A stretch of 64,000 nucleotides of DNA from CF-46 sp963760735 (GTDB lineage Bacteria > Chloroflexota > Limnocylindria > Limnocylindrales > CSP1-4), in NCBI GenBank assembly GCA_963760735.1, contig CAVXEB010000004.1, positions 1,860,001 through 1,924,000 on the forward strand, written 5' to 3'. Below the pieces are notes generated by a model. The model was given only the letters and a program-made list of their open reading frames with translations. It was not told the DNA's origin and made no database searches. The translations under genes were made by a program, and so were the position numbers. Position 1 is the stretch's first letter. Every line of letters starts with the position of its first letter. Positions 1 through 10,927 of the stretch are shown here, one piece after another.

Positions 1-1
1 C

Positions 2-163
2 CTGTGCGATCAGCTCTTCCACGAGTCGATCGGCGCCGACTGCGGTGGCCCGGCCGAGGACGCCCTGATCGCGAGGATCAGCGACACGACGGCGCCACCG
101 ACCATCGTCGACCGCTTCGAAGCCGCCCCGGGCCGCTGGGTGACGGTGTACCGATCGCCCTAG
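2..163 (+). CDS. C-terminal fragment of an unidentified protein
   Basis: The window opens inside an open frame that runs 53 codons to a TAG at 161-163. The visible tail reads LCDQLFHESIGADCGGPAED and ends in WVTVYRSP. I do not recognise the family. The acidic-hydrophobic composition and GC-ending codons look coding, but no start is visible and the frame could be spurious. The next 500 bases are repeat DNA, so this is probably the last gene before the repeat array. Confidence 0.4.
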   Translation: MCDQLFHESIGADCGGPAEDALIARISDTTAPPTIVDRFEAAPGRWVTVYRSP

Positions 164-180
164 CTCGCCGTCCGCCCAGG

Positions 181-643
181 CGCGACAGCCCGGGCCGTGC
201 CGACTGTGTTCGCGACAGCCCGGGCCGTGCCGACTGTGTTCGTCGCGCATGGGCGAGGCTGGCAAGGCGCCGGGGAGGACCGGAGCGAGCGCACCTCAAG
301 GGTGCGTGAGCGAGGACCGCAGCCGGCAACGCAGTCCAGCGTCGTCCAGGTGCGACAGCCCGGCACGGCCTCAAGACTGCGTTCGTCGCGGCCGGGCGAG
401 GCTGGCAAGGCGGCCGGGAGCAGCGGAGCGAGCGGGCTTGAAGGCCCGTGAGCGAGCAGCGCAGCGGCCAACGCAGTCCAGCGTCGTCCAGGCGCGACAG
501 CCCGGCACGGCCTCAAGACTGCGTTCGTCGCGGCCGGGCGAGGCTGGCAAGGCGGCCGGGAGCAGCGGAGCGAGCGGGCTTGAAGGCCCGTGAGCGAGCA
601 GCGCAGCGGCCAACGCAGTCCAGCGTCGTCGAGGCGCGACAGC
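181..643 (+). repeat. Tandem array of a ~142-bp repeat with 104-bp inverted-ended core
   Basis: Three copies of one unit lie head to tail, with a period of 140 bp then 142 bp. Each core starts with GACTGCGTT (GACTGTGTT in the first) and ends with its inverse AACGCAGTC; cores are 232-336, 375-478 and 517-620. A linker containing CGCGACAGCC joins them, and a fourth partial unit starts near 635. The last two units are almost identical, while the first is closer to the single copies at 56013-56139 and 61659-61786. Each core holds an internal hairpin (for example 430-452, GCGGGCTT/AAGGCCCG type). A separate 30-bp segment is duplicated exactly at 181-210 and 211-240. The open frames through the array look like artefacts of GC-rich DNA; I see no protein gene here. 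Confidence 0.85.
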
Positions 644-664
644 CGAGGATCAGGCCACGCAATT

Positions 665-699
665 AGTGAACGCCGGCGCCCCAGACGCCGGCGTTCACT
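665..699 (-). terminator. Strong hairpin, probable terminator of the XRE gene
   Basis: A perfect 14-bp stem (AGTGAACGCCGGCG at 665-678 pairs with 686-699) closes a 7-base loop. It sits about 95 bases downstream of the minus-strand XRE stop codon and is followed on that strand by AATTG. The U-run is weak, so it may act bidirectionally or as an mRNA 3' stabiliser. Confidence 0.5.
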
Positions 700-794
700 G
701 TCCCCGAGACCCGGACGTGGAGGGCATCCGGGTCGTGCCCTGGTGAAGGTGATGGTCGGGCCCGACGCTGCCGGGCGGAGTCTCCTCGGGCTGC

Positions 795-1322
795 CTAGGG
801 TCGACCGGGTCGACCGAGCGATCGGCCGACCGGGCGACTGGCGCCCATCCGGCTCGCCGGCACCGGTCCGACGCCGGCAACCACCGGCCCCGACCCGAGC
901 GTCGCGGAGCGCGCGATGGGGCGCTCCGGCGGACGATTGGTCGTGGGCTCCGACGGCTGGAAGGCGCGACCGAAGCGGCGCATCCGGACGGCGAGGTAGT
1001 ACTCCATGATCTGGCGAACCTGCGGCTCGCTCAGCAGCTCGTCCGCCCGGAGGGCGTACTCGACGCGAGCGGTCGGGTTGGTCGCTCCCGACGCGACCAG
1101 GCCGAGGTACTGCGGCGTGTCGGCATCGTCACGGAGCTCCCGGAGGCCACGGGCAAGCTTGGTCGCCGTGCCGAGGGAAGGCATGCGGTCACCGCGGATG
1201 AGCCGGGAGATCGTCGAGTGATCGACGCCCGACTGCTGGGCAAGCTGGCGCTGCGACATCTTCTTGGCCTTGAGCTGGGCTCGCAGCCACTCGTTGAACG
1301 CGCGACCGTTCTGTGTGGTCAT
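795..1322 (-). CDS. XRE-family helix-turn-helix regulator
   Basis: A 175-residue protein with a Cro/CI-type DNA-binding domain at about residues 10-75: the helix pair around SQRQLAQQSGVDHSTISRLI is the classic XRE recognition unit. The following ~50 residues (ADELLSEPQVRQIMEYYLAVRM) are helical and may dimerise. The last ~50 residues are rich in Pro, Arg and Gly and look disordered. It stands alone between the repeat array and the flippase-like gene, so its targets cannot be inferred from context. The start is ATG at 1322, with a weak GGAG about 20 bases upstream. A lone regulator or a solitary antitoxin-like protein are both possible; no toxin partner is visible. Confidence 0.75.
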   Translation of the reverse strand: MTTQNGRAFNEWLRAQLKAKKMSQRQLAQQSGVDHSTISRLIRGDRMPSLGTATKLARGLRELRDDADTPQYLGLVASGATNPTARVEYALRADELLSEPQVRQIMEYYLAVRMRRFGRAFQPSEPTTNRPPERPIARSATLGSGPVVAGVGPVPASRMGASRPVGRSLGRPGRP

Positions 1323-1734
1323 GACGTCGTTGGGCGCTCCGTTGATCGAGCAGGCGGCTGGTGACGCATTGCCGATATGATCACGAACGGCCCCGAAGGT
1401 CCTGTATCACCCGTTGGTACCGGCGTGGTCATCGCGCAGCGGGCCTCGGCCGCCCCGGTGCGGTGCAGTCCGTGTCGGTCCGGGCCGGATCGGGCATGGG
1501 ACCCCAGTCCCCCATTCGGGATTCGCGTGATCGCGCGGATCGGTTCCCAACGGATCAACCACCCCCGCCCATCATGCGGAGCGGCGCAACCAACCGCGTC
1601 GCGCGGCGAGCCTGCAAGCGTGCGGCGACCGCCCAAGGGGACGCTCGGCAAGGGTTGTCGACGGTGCGTCCCGAGGCAGGGTCCGAGACCGCGCCACCCG
1701 GCCGCGGGAGGCGGCTCAGGCGTCGGCCGGCCGA
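1323..1734. other. 412-bp intergenic region, no gene seen
   Basis: Lies between the start of the XRE gene and the stop of the LPG-synthase-like gene, both on the minus strand. Reading frames through it give low-complexity Arg/Pro/Ser translations with no recognisable motif. It should hold the XRE promoter, but I could not identify a convincing -35/-10 pair. Confidence 0.5.
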
Positions 1735-2955
1735 TCACGCGACGGCGCGACGCGGCTCCGGGCGGGCGCCCTCGACGATCCCCTCGCCCCGTCGGATCGG
1801 CGACAGCCAGTAGGCGATCGCGCCGAACCCGATGACCGAGACGACGCTGATGAATCGGTCGACGAGGACGATCGCGAGGGCCTCCGTCTGGGGTACCCCG
1901 TAGACGACGGTCAGGACGCCGATCATGCCCGTCTCGACGACACCGATCCCGGCCGGCGTGAGCGGCACGGCCGTCAGCAGGGAACCCGTCAGGGCGACGA
2001 AGAACGCCCCGCTGATCCCGAGGTGGACGTCCTGGAAGCCGAGCGCCTCGACAACGAGGAAGAGGCGCATCGCCTCCGTCGTCCAGATGAGGCCGGTGAT
2101 CACGACGAGCCTCGGCAGCGACTTGATCCCGACCGCGCCGAAGACACCCTCCTCGAACCGATCGTAGAGCTCGAGAACGCGATGGGGCAGCGGCAGGGCG
2201 ACGATCACCCGCCGGCCGAAGCCGCGCATCGACAGCAGGCCGATGGCGAGGACGATCACGACGATCACGCCGATCGCGAAGACCAGCTGGACCTGCGCGG
2301 GGAGCTTGCCCCGGAACGACCAGTAGCCGGCGAGCAGGCCGAGGACGACGATCGCGAAGAGGTCGAGGATCCGCTCGATGAAGACCGTGCCGAAGGTCCG
2401 CGACAGCGACACCGGGGTGTTGATCTTCAGGAGGTACGCGCGGTACAGATCGCCGAGCTTCGCGGGGACGAGGCAGTTGACCAGCCAGCTGATGAAGATG
2501 ATCTGCGTCCCGTCGCTGACCTTCAGCCAGAACCCCGTGCCCCGGATCAGGATCGCCCAGCGCCAGCCGCGGAGCGGGAACCCGAGGTAGAAGACGACGA
2601 AGGCGGCCAGGAGCAGCCACGGGTTGGCACCCGCGATCAGACCGGGCAGCTCGTCGAGCTTGAACCCGGGCAGAGCCCGGGCGAACAGGACGAACAGGAA
2701 GATCGGGAGGACGAGGGAGATGATCGTCCGCGGCTGGCGGAGCCGGCGGCCGAGCGACAGCTGGTCCGGGGTGATCTCGTCGGGGGCCCGGCGCTCGGAG
2801 CCGGTTCGGCGATCCTCGCCACTCCGGCGTTCGGCCTCCGGTGTGGTCGCCTCGTCGTGGCGCCGCTCGTCGCCGGTCCGGCGGTCGGCGCCACTCCTGC
2901 GCTCCTCGCCGTCGGGCCCGCTCGGCCCCTGGGCGTTCCCGAACAGCCCGCTCAC
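1735..2955 (-). CDS. LPG-synthase-type transmembrane domain protein (UPF0104/YbhN-like)
   Basis: A 406-residue polytopic membrane protein of the lysylphosphatidylglycerol synthase TM family, with about eight to nine hydrophobic segments from residue 75 on. Typical family stretches include WLVNCLVPAKLGD and the C-terminal SLLTAVPLTPAGIGVVETG. It lacks the C-terminal aminoacyl-transferase domain of MprF, so a flippase or lipid-handling role is more likely than lipid aminoacylation. The cytoplasmic N-terminus carries two near-identical charged repeats, RRSGADRRTGDERR and RRSGEDRRTGSERR. The GTG start overlaps the upstream PHP gene stop by 4 bases (GTGA), indicating translational coupling at the 3' end of the atp-murA-mreB run. 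Confidence 0.8.
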   Translation of the reverse strand: MSGLFGNAQGPSGPDGEERRSGADRRTGDERRHDEATTPEAERRSGEDRRTGSERRAPDEITPDQLSLGRRLRQPRTIISLVLPIFLFVLFARALPGFKLDELPGLIAGANPWLLLAAFVVFYLGFPLRGWRWAILIRGTGFWLKVSDGTQIIFISWLVNCLVPAKLGDLYRAYLLKINTPVSLSRTFGTVFIERILDLFAIVVLGLLAGYWSFRGKLPAQVQLVFAIGVIVVIVLAIGLLSMRGFGRRVIVALPLPHRVLELYDRFEEGVFGAVGIKSLPRLVVITGLIWTTEAMRLFLVVEALGFQDVHLGISGAFFVALTGSLLTAVPLTPAGIGVVETGMIGVLTVVYGVPQTEALAIVLVDRFISVVSVIGFGAIAYWLSPIRRGEGIVEGARPEPRRAVA

Positions 2956-3686
2956 GGGCCGACCGACAGCGGCCGATCCGTCGGCGGGCTGACCCGGCGG
3001 TTGCCGCGGGCGCGCTGGACGACCTTGGCGATCGGCGTCCAGAGCCGGACGTAGAAGGACGCGCGGCCGACGATCAGCTCCGCCGTGCGGAGCCCGGCGA
3101 GCAGGCCGGCCGGCGTCGACGGGTCGGCGTTGAGGACGGTGTAGGCGACCCCGACCTCGAAGGCGCTGTGGGCGTCGGAGACGGCGATCCCCGGTCGTTC
3201 GTGCGCTTGGGCGAGCTCGGCGGCCTTCCGGTTGCCGTCGCCGAACGCGACGCGGGCGTTGTGCGTCTCGACCCAGTCGACCTGGTCGACGAGGCGCTCC
3301 ATCCGGGCGTCCTTGAGGAGCGAGCCGCGGAATTGATCGAAGGGGTGGGGGATCCCGACGAGGCCGCCCTGGACGCGAACGGCCGCGATCGCCTCCTCGG
3401 CCGACAGACCGGGCGGGATCGCCTCGTCGAGGTAGAGGGCGACGAGGTCCCCGTCGGCGGTCTTGATCTCCTCGCCGACGAGCAGGGTGAGGCCCGGCGC
3501 GATCTCGGCCGCGACGGACCGGCCCTCGAGGGCGCCGTCGATCCGGTCGTGGTCGGTGATCGCGAGATGGGTGAGCCCGCGCTTCGCCGCGGTCCGGATC
3601 AGCGACGCCGGTGACGCAAGCGAGTCGAACGAGGCCCGGGAGTGGGTGTGGAGGTCCGCGAAGAACCGACCCGGGGCCTGGGTCAT
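2952..3686 (-). CDS. PHP-domain metal-dependent phosphoesterase
   Basis: A 244-residue protein of the PHP superfamily (TrpH/YciV-like). Metal-ligand motifs appear in order: DLHTHS near residue 11, TDHDRIDG near 43, GEEIKT near 71, a central HPFD, and SDAH near 168. Together these form the trinuclear metal site of PHP phosphoesterases. Such proteins hydrolyse phosphoesters, for example 3',5'-nucleoside bisphosphates or short RNAs; the substrate here is not determinable. The start is ATG at 3686, 7 bases after mreB ends, and the end is coupled to the following membrane-protein gene. Confidence 0.85.
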   Translation of the reverse strand: MTQAPGRFFADLHTHSRASFDSLASPASLIRTAAKRGLTHLAITDHDRIDGALEGRSVAAEIAPGLTLLVGEEIKTADGDLVALYLDEAIPPGLSAEEAIAAVRVQGGLVGIPHPFDQFRGSLLKDARMERLVDQVDWVETHNARVAFGDGNRKAAELAQAHERPGIAVSDAHSAFEVGVAYTVLNADPSTPAGLLAGLRTAELIVGRASFYVRLWTPIAKVVQRARGNRRVSPPTDRPLSVGP

Positions 3687-3693
3687 CGGGCGG

Positions 3694-4692
3694 TCAGACT
3701 TGAGAGACCAACGACTTCTTGAAGAAGTCGAAGTGCTCCAGTGCGAGGCCGGTGCCGAGCGCGACGCAGTTCAGCGAGTTCTCGGCGACGTGGCAGGGGA
3801 CGCCGGTCACCTGGGTCAGGAGCTTGTCGATGTTGCGGAGGAGCGAGCCGCCGCCCGACATCACCATGCCCTTGTCGATGATGTCCGAGCTGAGCTCCGG
3901 GGGCGTCTGCTCGAGCACCATCCGGACGGCCGCGACGAGCTGCTGGAGCGGGGCCTCGATCGCCTCCATCACCTCGGAGCTCGTGATCGGAATCGTCCGC
4001 GGCAGGCCCGCGATCAGGTCACGGCCGCGGACCTCCATCTGCAGCTCGCGCTCGAGCGGCAGGGCCGTCCCGATCTGGATCTTGACTTCCTCGGCCGTCC
4101 GCTCGCCGATCATCAGGTTGTATTTCTTCCGGATGTACGTCGCGATGTGCTCGTCGAACTTGTTGCCGCCGACCCGGAGCGAGGTCGAGACGACGATCCC
4201 GCCGAGCGCGATGACGGCGATCTCGGAGGTCCCGCCGCCGATGTCGATGACCATGTTCCCCGACGGCCCGCTGATCGGGACGTTCGCCCCGATCGCCGCG
4301 GCGAGCGGCTCCTCGATCAGGTAGGCCTCCTTCGCACCGGCCTTCAGGGCGGCGTCGCGGACGGCCCGCTTCTCGACCGACGTGACGCCGGCCGGGACCG
4401 AGATCATCACCTCCGGGCGCGAGAACCCGATCCGGCCCTTCGTCGCCTTGGCGATGAAGAAGCGGAGCATCGCCTCGGTGATCACGTAGTCGGCGATGAC
4501 GCCGTCCTTCATCGGCCGGATGGCCGTGATGTTGCCGGGCGTCCGGCCGATCATCTCGCGGGCCTCCTCGCCGACGGCGACGATCCGGTTGTCGTCGGAG
4601 ACCGCGACCACGGACGGTTCCGTGATCACGACTCCCTTGCCCTTGACGTAGACGAGGACGTTGGCCGTGCCGAGGTCGATGCCGATCTTCAT
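3694..4692 (-). CDS. mreB: Rod-shape actin homologue MreB
   Basis: A 332-residue actin-fold ATPase that polymerises under the membrane and guides lateral wall synthesis. The phosphate-1 motif IGIDLGTAN lies at residues 3-11, the phosphate-2 motif IDIGGGTSEIAV around 150-160, and the adenosine motif MSGGGSLL around 280. Length matches the family (~330-345). It is coupled by an ATGA overlap to murA upstream and sits far from mreD-mrdA-rodA (32-35 kb); no mreC is visible in either place. Co-transcription with murA joins precursor synthesis and shape control. Confidence 0.95.
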   Translation of the reverse strand: MKIGIDLGTANVLVYVKGKGVVITEPSVVAVSDDNRIVAVGEEAREMIGRTPGNITAIRPMKDGVIADYVITEAMLRFFIAKATKGRIGFSRPEVMISVPAGVTSVEKRAVRDAALKAGAKEAYLIEEPLAAAIGANVPISGPSGNMVIDIGGGTSEIAVIALGGIVVSTSLRVGGNKFDEHIATYIRKKYNLMIGERTAEEVKIQIGTALPLERELQMEVRGRDLIAGLPRTIPITSSEVMEAIEAPLQQLVAAVRMVLEQTPPELSSDIIDKGMVMSGGGSLLRNIDKLLTQVTGVPCHVAENSLNCVALGTGLALEHFDFFKKSLVSQV

Positions 4693-6035
4693 GAGGGTGT
4701 GGAGACAGTCCCTTCCTCGATGCGCGCGATCCGGGCTCCCAGATCGGCGAACTTCCGTTCGATGTTCTCATAGCCGCGCTGGACGTGATGAGCGCCGTGA
4801 ATCGTCGACTCGCCGTCCGCGGCGAGCGCGGCGAGGATCAGCGAGGCGCCGGCCCGCAGGTCGCCGATCTCGGCGTCCGCCCCGTGGAGCGGCGTCGGAC
4901 CGTGGATCGTGGCGTGGTGGCGGTCGGTGATGTCGATGCGGGCACCCATCCTGTTGAGGTCCGAGAGCCATTCGAGGCGGTCCTCGAAGATCGCCTCGTG
5001 GATCCGCGACGTGCCGCTCGCCTGGGTCAGGAGGACGCAGCTCGGGGGCTGGAGGTCCGTGGCGAGGCCTGGATAAGCGGCCGTCTCGATGTCACAGGCC
5101 CGGAACCCACCGTCGACCAGCCGGCTGCCGTCGACCGTGATCCGATCGCCGTCGCAGCGGGCGTCGACACCCGCCCGGCCGAGGACCTCGAGGAAGGCCG
5201 TCATGTGGTCGCACGGCGCCCCGGTGAGGGTGACCCGCCCCCCGGTCACGGCGCCCGCGACCGCGAACGTGCCCGCTTCGATCCGATCGGGGATCACCTG
5301 GTGCTCGGCGCCCCGGAGGCGGCGCTTGCCCTCGACCTCGATCGTGTCGGGGAAGGTCCGCGTGATCTCGGCGCCCATCTTCCGAAGGAAGGCGATCAGG
5401 TCGTCGACCTCCGGCTCCTGGGCGGCGGGCCGGATCACCGTGTGGCCGTCTGCGAGGGTCGCCGCGAGGATCGCGTTTTCCGTGCCCATCACGGACACGA
5501 ACGGGAACCGGATCTCCGTGCCCCGGAGGCGGCCCGGCGACGTCGCGAAGTAGTAGCCGTTCCTGTACTCGATCGTCGCACCGAGGGTCCGCATCGACTC
5601 GACGTGGAGGTCGACCGGCCGTCGTCCGATCCGGTCGCCGCCGGGGTTGCTGATGATCACCCGGCCGAAGCGGGTCAGAAGCGGCCCGAGGAGCATGAAC
5701 GAGGCCCGCATCTTGGCGGCTGCCTCGAGCGGGACGAACAGCCACTCGACGTCGCCCGAGGCGACCTCGTAGACGTTCGGCTCGGGATGGTCGACGACGA
5801 CGCCGAGGTCGGTCAGCGTCTCGGCCATGACCCGGACATCCTCGATCTCCGGCACGTTCGTGATCCGGCAGCGCTCGCCGGTCAGGGTCGCCGCCGCGAG
5901 CATCTTCAGGGCGGCGTTCTTCGACCCGCTGATCGGGACCTCGCCGTGCAGCGGCGTGCCGCCCTCGATCCGGAAGACCTCGCGGGTCACCGGCGCGGGG
6001 GTGTATTCCCAGTGAAACGGCCGGGCGTCAGCCAC
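4689..6035 (-). CDS. murA: UDP-N-acetylglucosamine 1-carboxyvinyltransferase MurA
   Basis: Catalyses the first committed step of peptidoglycan synthesis, moving enolpyruvate from PEP to UDP-GlcNAc in the cytoplasm. The SGSKNAALK motif with the Lys-Asn pair lies at residues 37-45. The catalytic loop reads GGDRIGRRPVDLH, with Asp where most MurA enzymes have the PEP-binding Cys (Cys115 in E. coli). Cys-to-Asp MurA variants, as in mycobacteria and chlamydiae, are active and intrinsically fosfomycin-resistant. At 448 residues it is ~25 longer than usual; the extra N-terminus is poorly conserved, so a GTG near 5990 could be the true start. It follows atpC by 42 bases and is coupled to mreB. Confidence 0.95.
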   Translation of the reverse strand: MADARPFHWEYTPAPVTREVFRIEGGTPLHGEVPISGSKNAALKMLAAATLTGERCRITNVPEIEDVRVMAETLTDLGVVVDHPEPNVYEVASGDVEWLFVPLEAAAKMRASFMLLGPLLTRFGRVIISNPGGDRIGRRPVDLHVESMRTLGATIEYRNGYYFATSPGRLRGTEIRFPFVSVMGTENAILAATLADGHTVIRPAAQEPEVDDLIAFLRKMGAEITRTFPDTIEVEGKRRLRGAEHQVIPDRIEAGTFAVAGAVTGGRVTLTGAPCDHMTAFLEVLGRAGVDARCDGDRITVDGSRLVDGGFRACDIETAAYPGLATDLQPPSCVLLTQASGTSRIHEAIFEDRLEWLSDLNRMGARIDITDRHHATIHGPTPLHGADAEIGDLRAGASLILAALAADGESTIHGAHHVQRGYENIERKFADLGARIARIEEGTVSTPS

Positions 6036-6077
6036 GAAGGTCCATCCTCGGTTCCGCGATGCGTCGTGCCACCGGCA

Positions 6078-6506
6078 CTAGACGCGTCGGCGGGCTCCTT
6101 CGTGGTGGCGACGCTCCGCGACCCGGATCCGCAGCAGCGCCGTCTGGAGCGCGGCGCGCGCCGCGGCCAGGTCGGCGCCCTCGACGTAGCCGCTCTCGAG
6201 CGCCTGCTCGGCCTGGCGACGGGCCTCCTGGGCCTTCTCGAGATCGATCTCGGAGGCGATGTCGGCGGTCTCGGCCATCACCACGACCTTGTCCGGGAGC
6301 ACCTGCAGGAAACCGCCGACGATCGCGAACGACTCCTCCTGGCCGCCCTTCCGCAGCCGCAGCTCGCCGGCGCCGAGCGTCGAGATCAGCGGGGCGTGAT
6401 GAGGGAGGACGCCGAGCTCGCCCTCGCTGCCGGGCAGGACGACGGCGTCGACCTCGTCGGAGTACGCGAGCTTCTCGGGCGTGACGATGTCGAGCTGGAG
6501 GGGCAC
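6078..6506 (-). CDS. atpC: F1F0 ATP synthase epsilon subunit
   Basis: A 142-residue subunit of the F1 central stalk that couples rotation to catalysis and can inhibit ATP hydrolysis. The N-terminal beta-sandwich begins PLQLDIVTPEKLAYSDEV and contains GSEGELGVLPHHAPL, a family hallmark. The C-terminal part (residues ~90-140) is the two-helix domain, with alanine-rich ARRQAEQALESG. The start is GTG at 6506, five bases after the beta-subunit stop. It is the last subunit gene of the operon. Confidence 0.95.
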   Translation of the reverse strand: MPLQLDIVTPEKLAYSDEVDAVVLPGSEGELGVLPHHAPLISTLGAGELRLRKGGQEESFAIVGGFLQVLPDKVVVMAETADIASEIDLEKAQEARRQAEQALESGYVEGADLAAARAALQTALLRIRVAERRHHEGARRRV

Positions 6507-6511
6507 CTGGG

Positions 6512-7924
<1,413 letters not shown>

Positions 7925-7962
7925 GGTCTGGATTGCCTCCTCGTTCGGCGCGGTCGCGCGTC

Positions 7963-8814
7963 CTAGTGGGCCTGCGCGCCGGACGCGATCTCGATCATCT
8001 CGCGGGTGATGTTGGACTGGCGGACCTTGTTGTAGTCGAGGGTCAGGTCGTCGATCAGCTCCTCGGCGTTCTCGGTCGCGTTCTTCATCGCGACCATCCG
8101 GCTCGATTCCTCGCTCGCCTTGCTCTCGAGGACCGCCTGGAACAGGCGCGTCGCGACGTAGCGCGGCAGCAGCCGCTCGAGCACGGCGCCCGGGTCGGGC
8201 TCGAAGATGAACTGGTTGCCGGGGATCCCCTGCGTGTCCTCGTCGGGCGTGATCGGCAGCAGCTCGTCGAGCGTCGGGCGCTGGGTCAGCGTCGAGATGA
8301 ACCGGCTGTACACGACGTCGATCCGGTTCCACGTCCCGGCGAGGTAGTCGTCGGTGATCAGCCGGGCGAGCGGCAGGACGTCGGCGAAGCTGGGACGCTC
8401 GCCGTAGCCCTCGAAGTGGGCCTCGAGCGGGACGCGGGCGCGACGCATCGCGTCGCGCCCCTTGCGGCCGACGGTGACGACGCTCAGGTCACCCGGGGTC
8501 GCGGTGATCTCCTGGGCGGCGAACCGGATCGTGTTCGTGTTCAGGGCACCGGCGAGGCCGCGATCGGTCGTGATCAGGACGATCAGCCGCCGGCCACCCT
8601 CGCGCCGGACGAGGAGCGGATGGTCCTCGCCGCCGAGGACCGAGGCGACGTCCGCCAGGACCTCATCGAGCTTCTCCGCGTACGGTCGCGACTGGAGCGT
8701 CGCGTCCTGGGCGCGCTTCAGCTTCGAGGCAGCGACGAACTGCATCGCCCTGGTGATCTGCTTGATGTTCCGGGAGGACTGGATCCTCCGCCGGATGTCT
8801 CGCTGGCTGGCCAC
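7963..8814 (-). CDS. atpG: F1F0 ATP synthase gamma subunit
   Basis: A 283-residue central rotor shaft. The N-terminal helix MASQRDIRRRIQSSRNIKQI and the C-terminal helix with MKNATENAEELIDDLTLDYN (an A-T-E-N-A type signature) form the coiled coil inserted into the alpha3beta3 ring. LITTDRGLAGALNTN in the middle is also conserved. The start is GTG at 8814, 21 bases after atpA ends. Its place between atpA and atpD is the standard bacterial order. Confidence 0.96.
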   Translation of the reverse strand: MASQRDIRRRIQSSRNIKQITRAMQFVAASKLKRAQDATLQSRPYAEKLDEVLADVASVLGGEDHPLLVRREGGRRLIVLITTDRGLAGALNTNTIRFAAQEITATPGDLSVVTVGRKGRDAMRRARVPLEAHFEGYGERPSFADVLPLARLITDDYLAGTWNRIDVVYSRFISTLTQRPTLDELLPITPDEDTQGIPGNQFIFEPDPGAVLERLLPRYVATRLFQAVLESKASEESSRMVAMKNATENAEELIDDLTLDYNKVRQSNITREMIEIASGAQAH

Positions 8815-8835
8815 GCGGGCTCGTTCCTCCCCGCC

Positions 8836-10371
<1,536 letters not shown>

Positions 10372-10384
10372 GGGGCAGGGTCTC

Positions 10385-10927
10385 CTACAGGGCGCCCGAG
10401 GCGAGCTGGTTCCGCAGCCGCTCGAGGCGGCCCCGGACGCTCCCGTCGATCAATCGGTCGCCGACGCGAACGACCAGCCCGCCGAGCAGGCTCTCGTCCA
10501 CATCGGTCTGGAGGGCGATCCGGCCGCCCGTCATCTGTTCGAGGCGGGCCGTGATGGCGCGGGTCTCGGGATCGGTCAGGGGCGAGGCGCTCGTCGCGGT
10601 CGCGTGGACGATCCCCTGGCGCCGGTCGTCGAGCCGGCCGAACTCCGCGGCGACGCGCGGCAGCTGCTCGATCCGACGGCGCCGGACGAGGAGCTGGATG
10701 AGGTTTCCCGCCGGTCGCGAGAGGCCCTCGAAGACCCTCCGCGCGACCGTCAGCCGCTCGTCGAGGGGCAGCGCCGGATTGGCGAGGACCGCCATCAGGT
10801 CGCCGTCCCCGAGCGTCGTCGCCGCCAGGTCGAGGTCCTTCCGCCACGTCTCGATCGAGCCGTCGCGGGTCGCGATCTCGAAGGCGGCTTCGGCGTAGCG
10901 CCGCGGCGCGCTGTCGCGCGTGGCCAT
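10385..10927 (-). CDS. atpH: F1F0 ATP synthase delta subunit
   Basis: A 180-residue peripheral-stalk protein that fixes the b subunits to the top of F1. The N-terminal region (RRYAEAAFEIA) and C-terminal region (ETRAITARLEQMTGGRI... VDESLLGGLVVRVGDRLIDGS) match the OSCP/delta family. Its ATG shares one base with the atpF stop (TGATG), a tight coupling. Length is normal (175-185). Confidence 0.93.
   Translation of the reverse strand: MATRDSAPRRYAEAAFEIATRDGSIETWRKDLDLAATTLGDGDLMAVLANPALPLDERLTVARRVFEGLSRPAGNLIQLLVRRRRIEQLPRVAAEFGRLDDRRQGIVHATATSASPLTDPETRAITARLEQMTGGRIALQTDVDESLLGGLVVRVGDRLIDGSVRGRLERLRNQLASGAL

Noticed and set aside
181..613. Arg/Pro/Ala-rich open frames across the repeat array
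   Set aside because: They repeat with the DNA period, exist on both strands and resemble no protein family; GC-rich DNA lacks stop codons.
181..643. CRISPR-like array
   Set aside because: Units are ~142 bp and nearly identical along their whole length, with no short repeat/unique spacer alternation and no cas genes.
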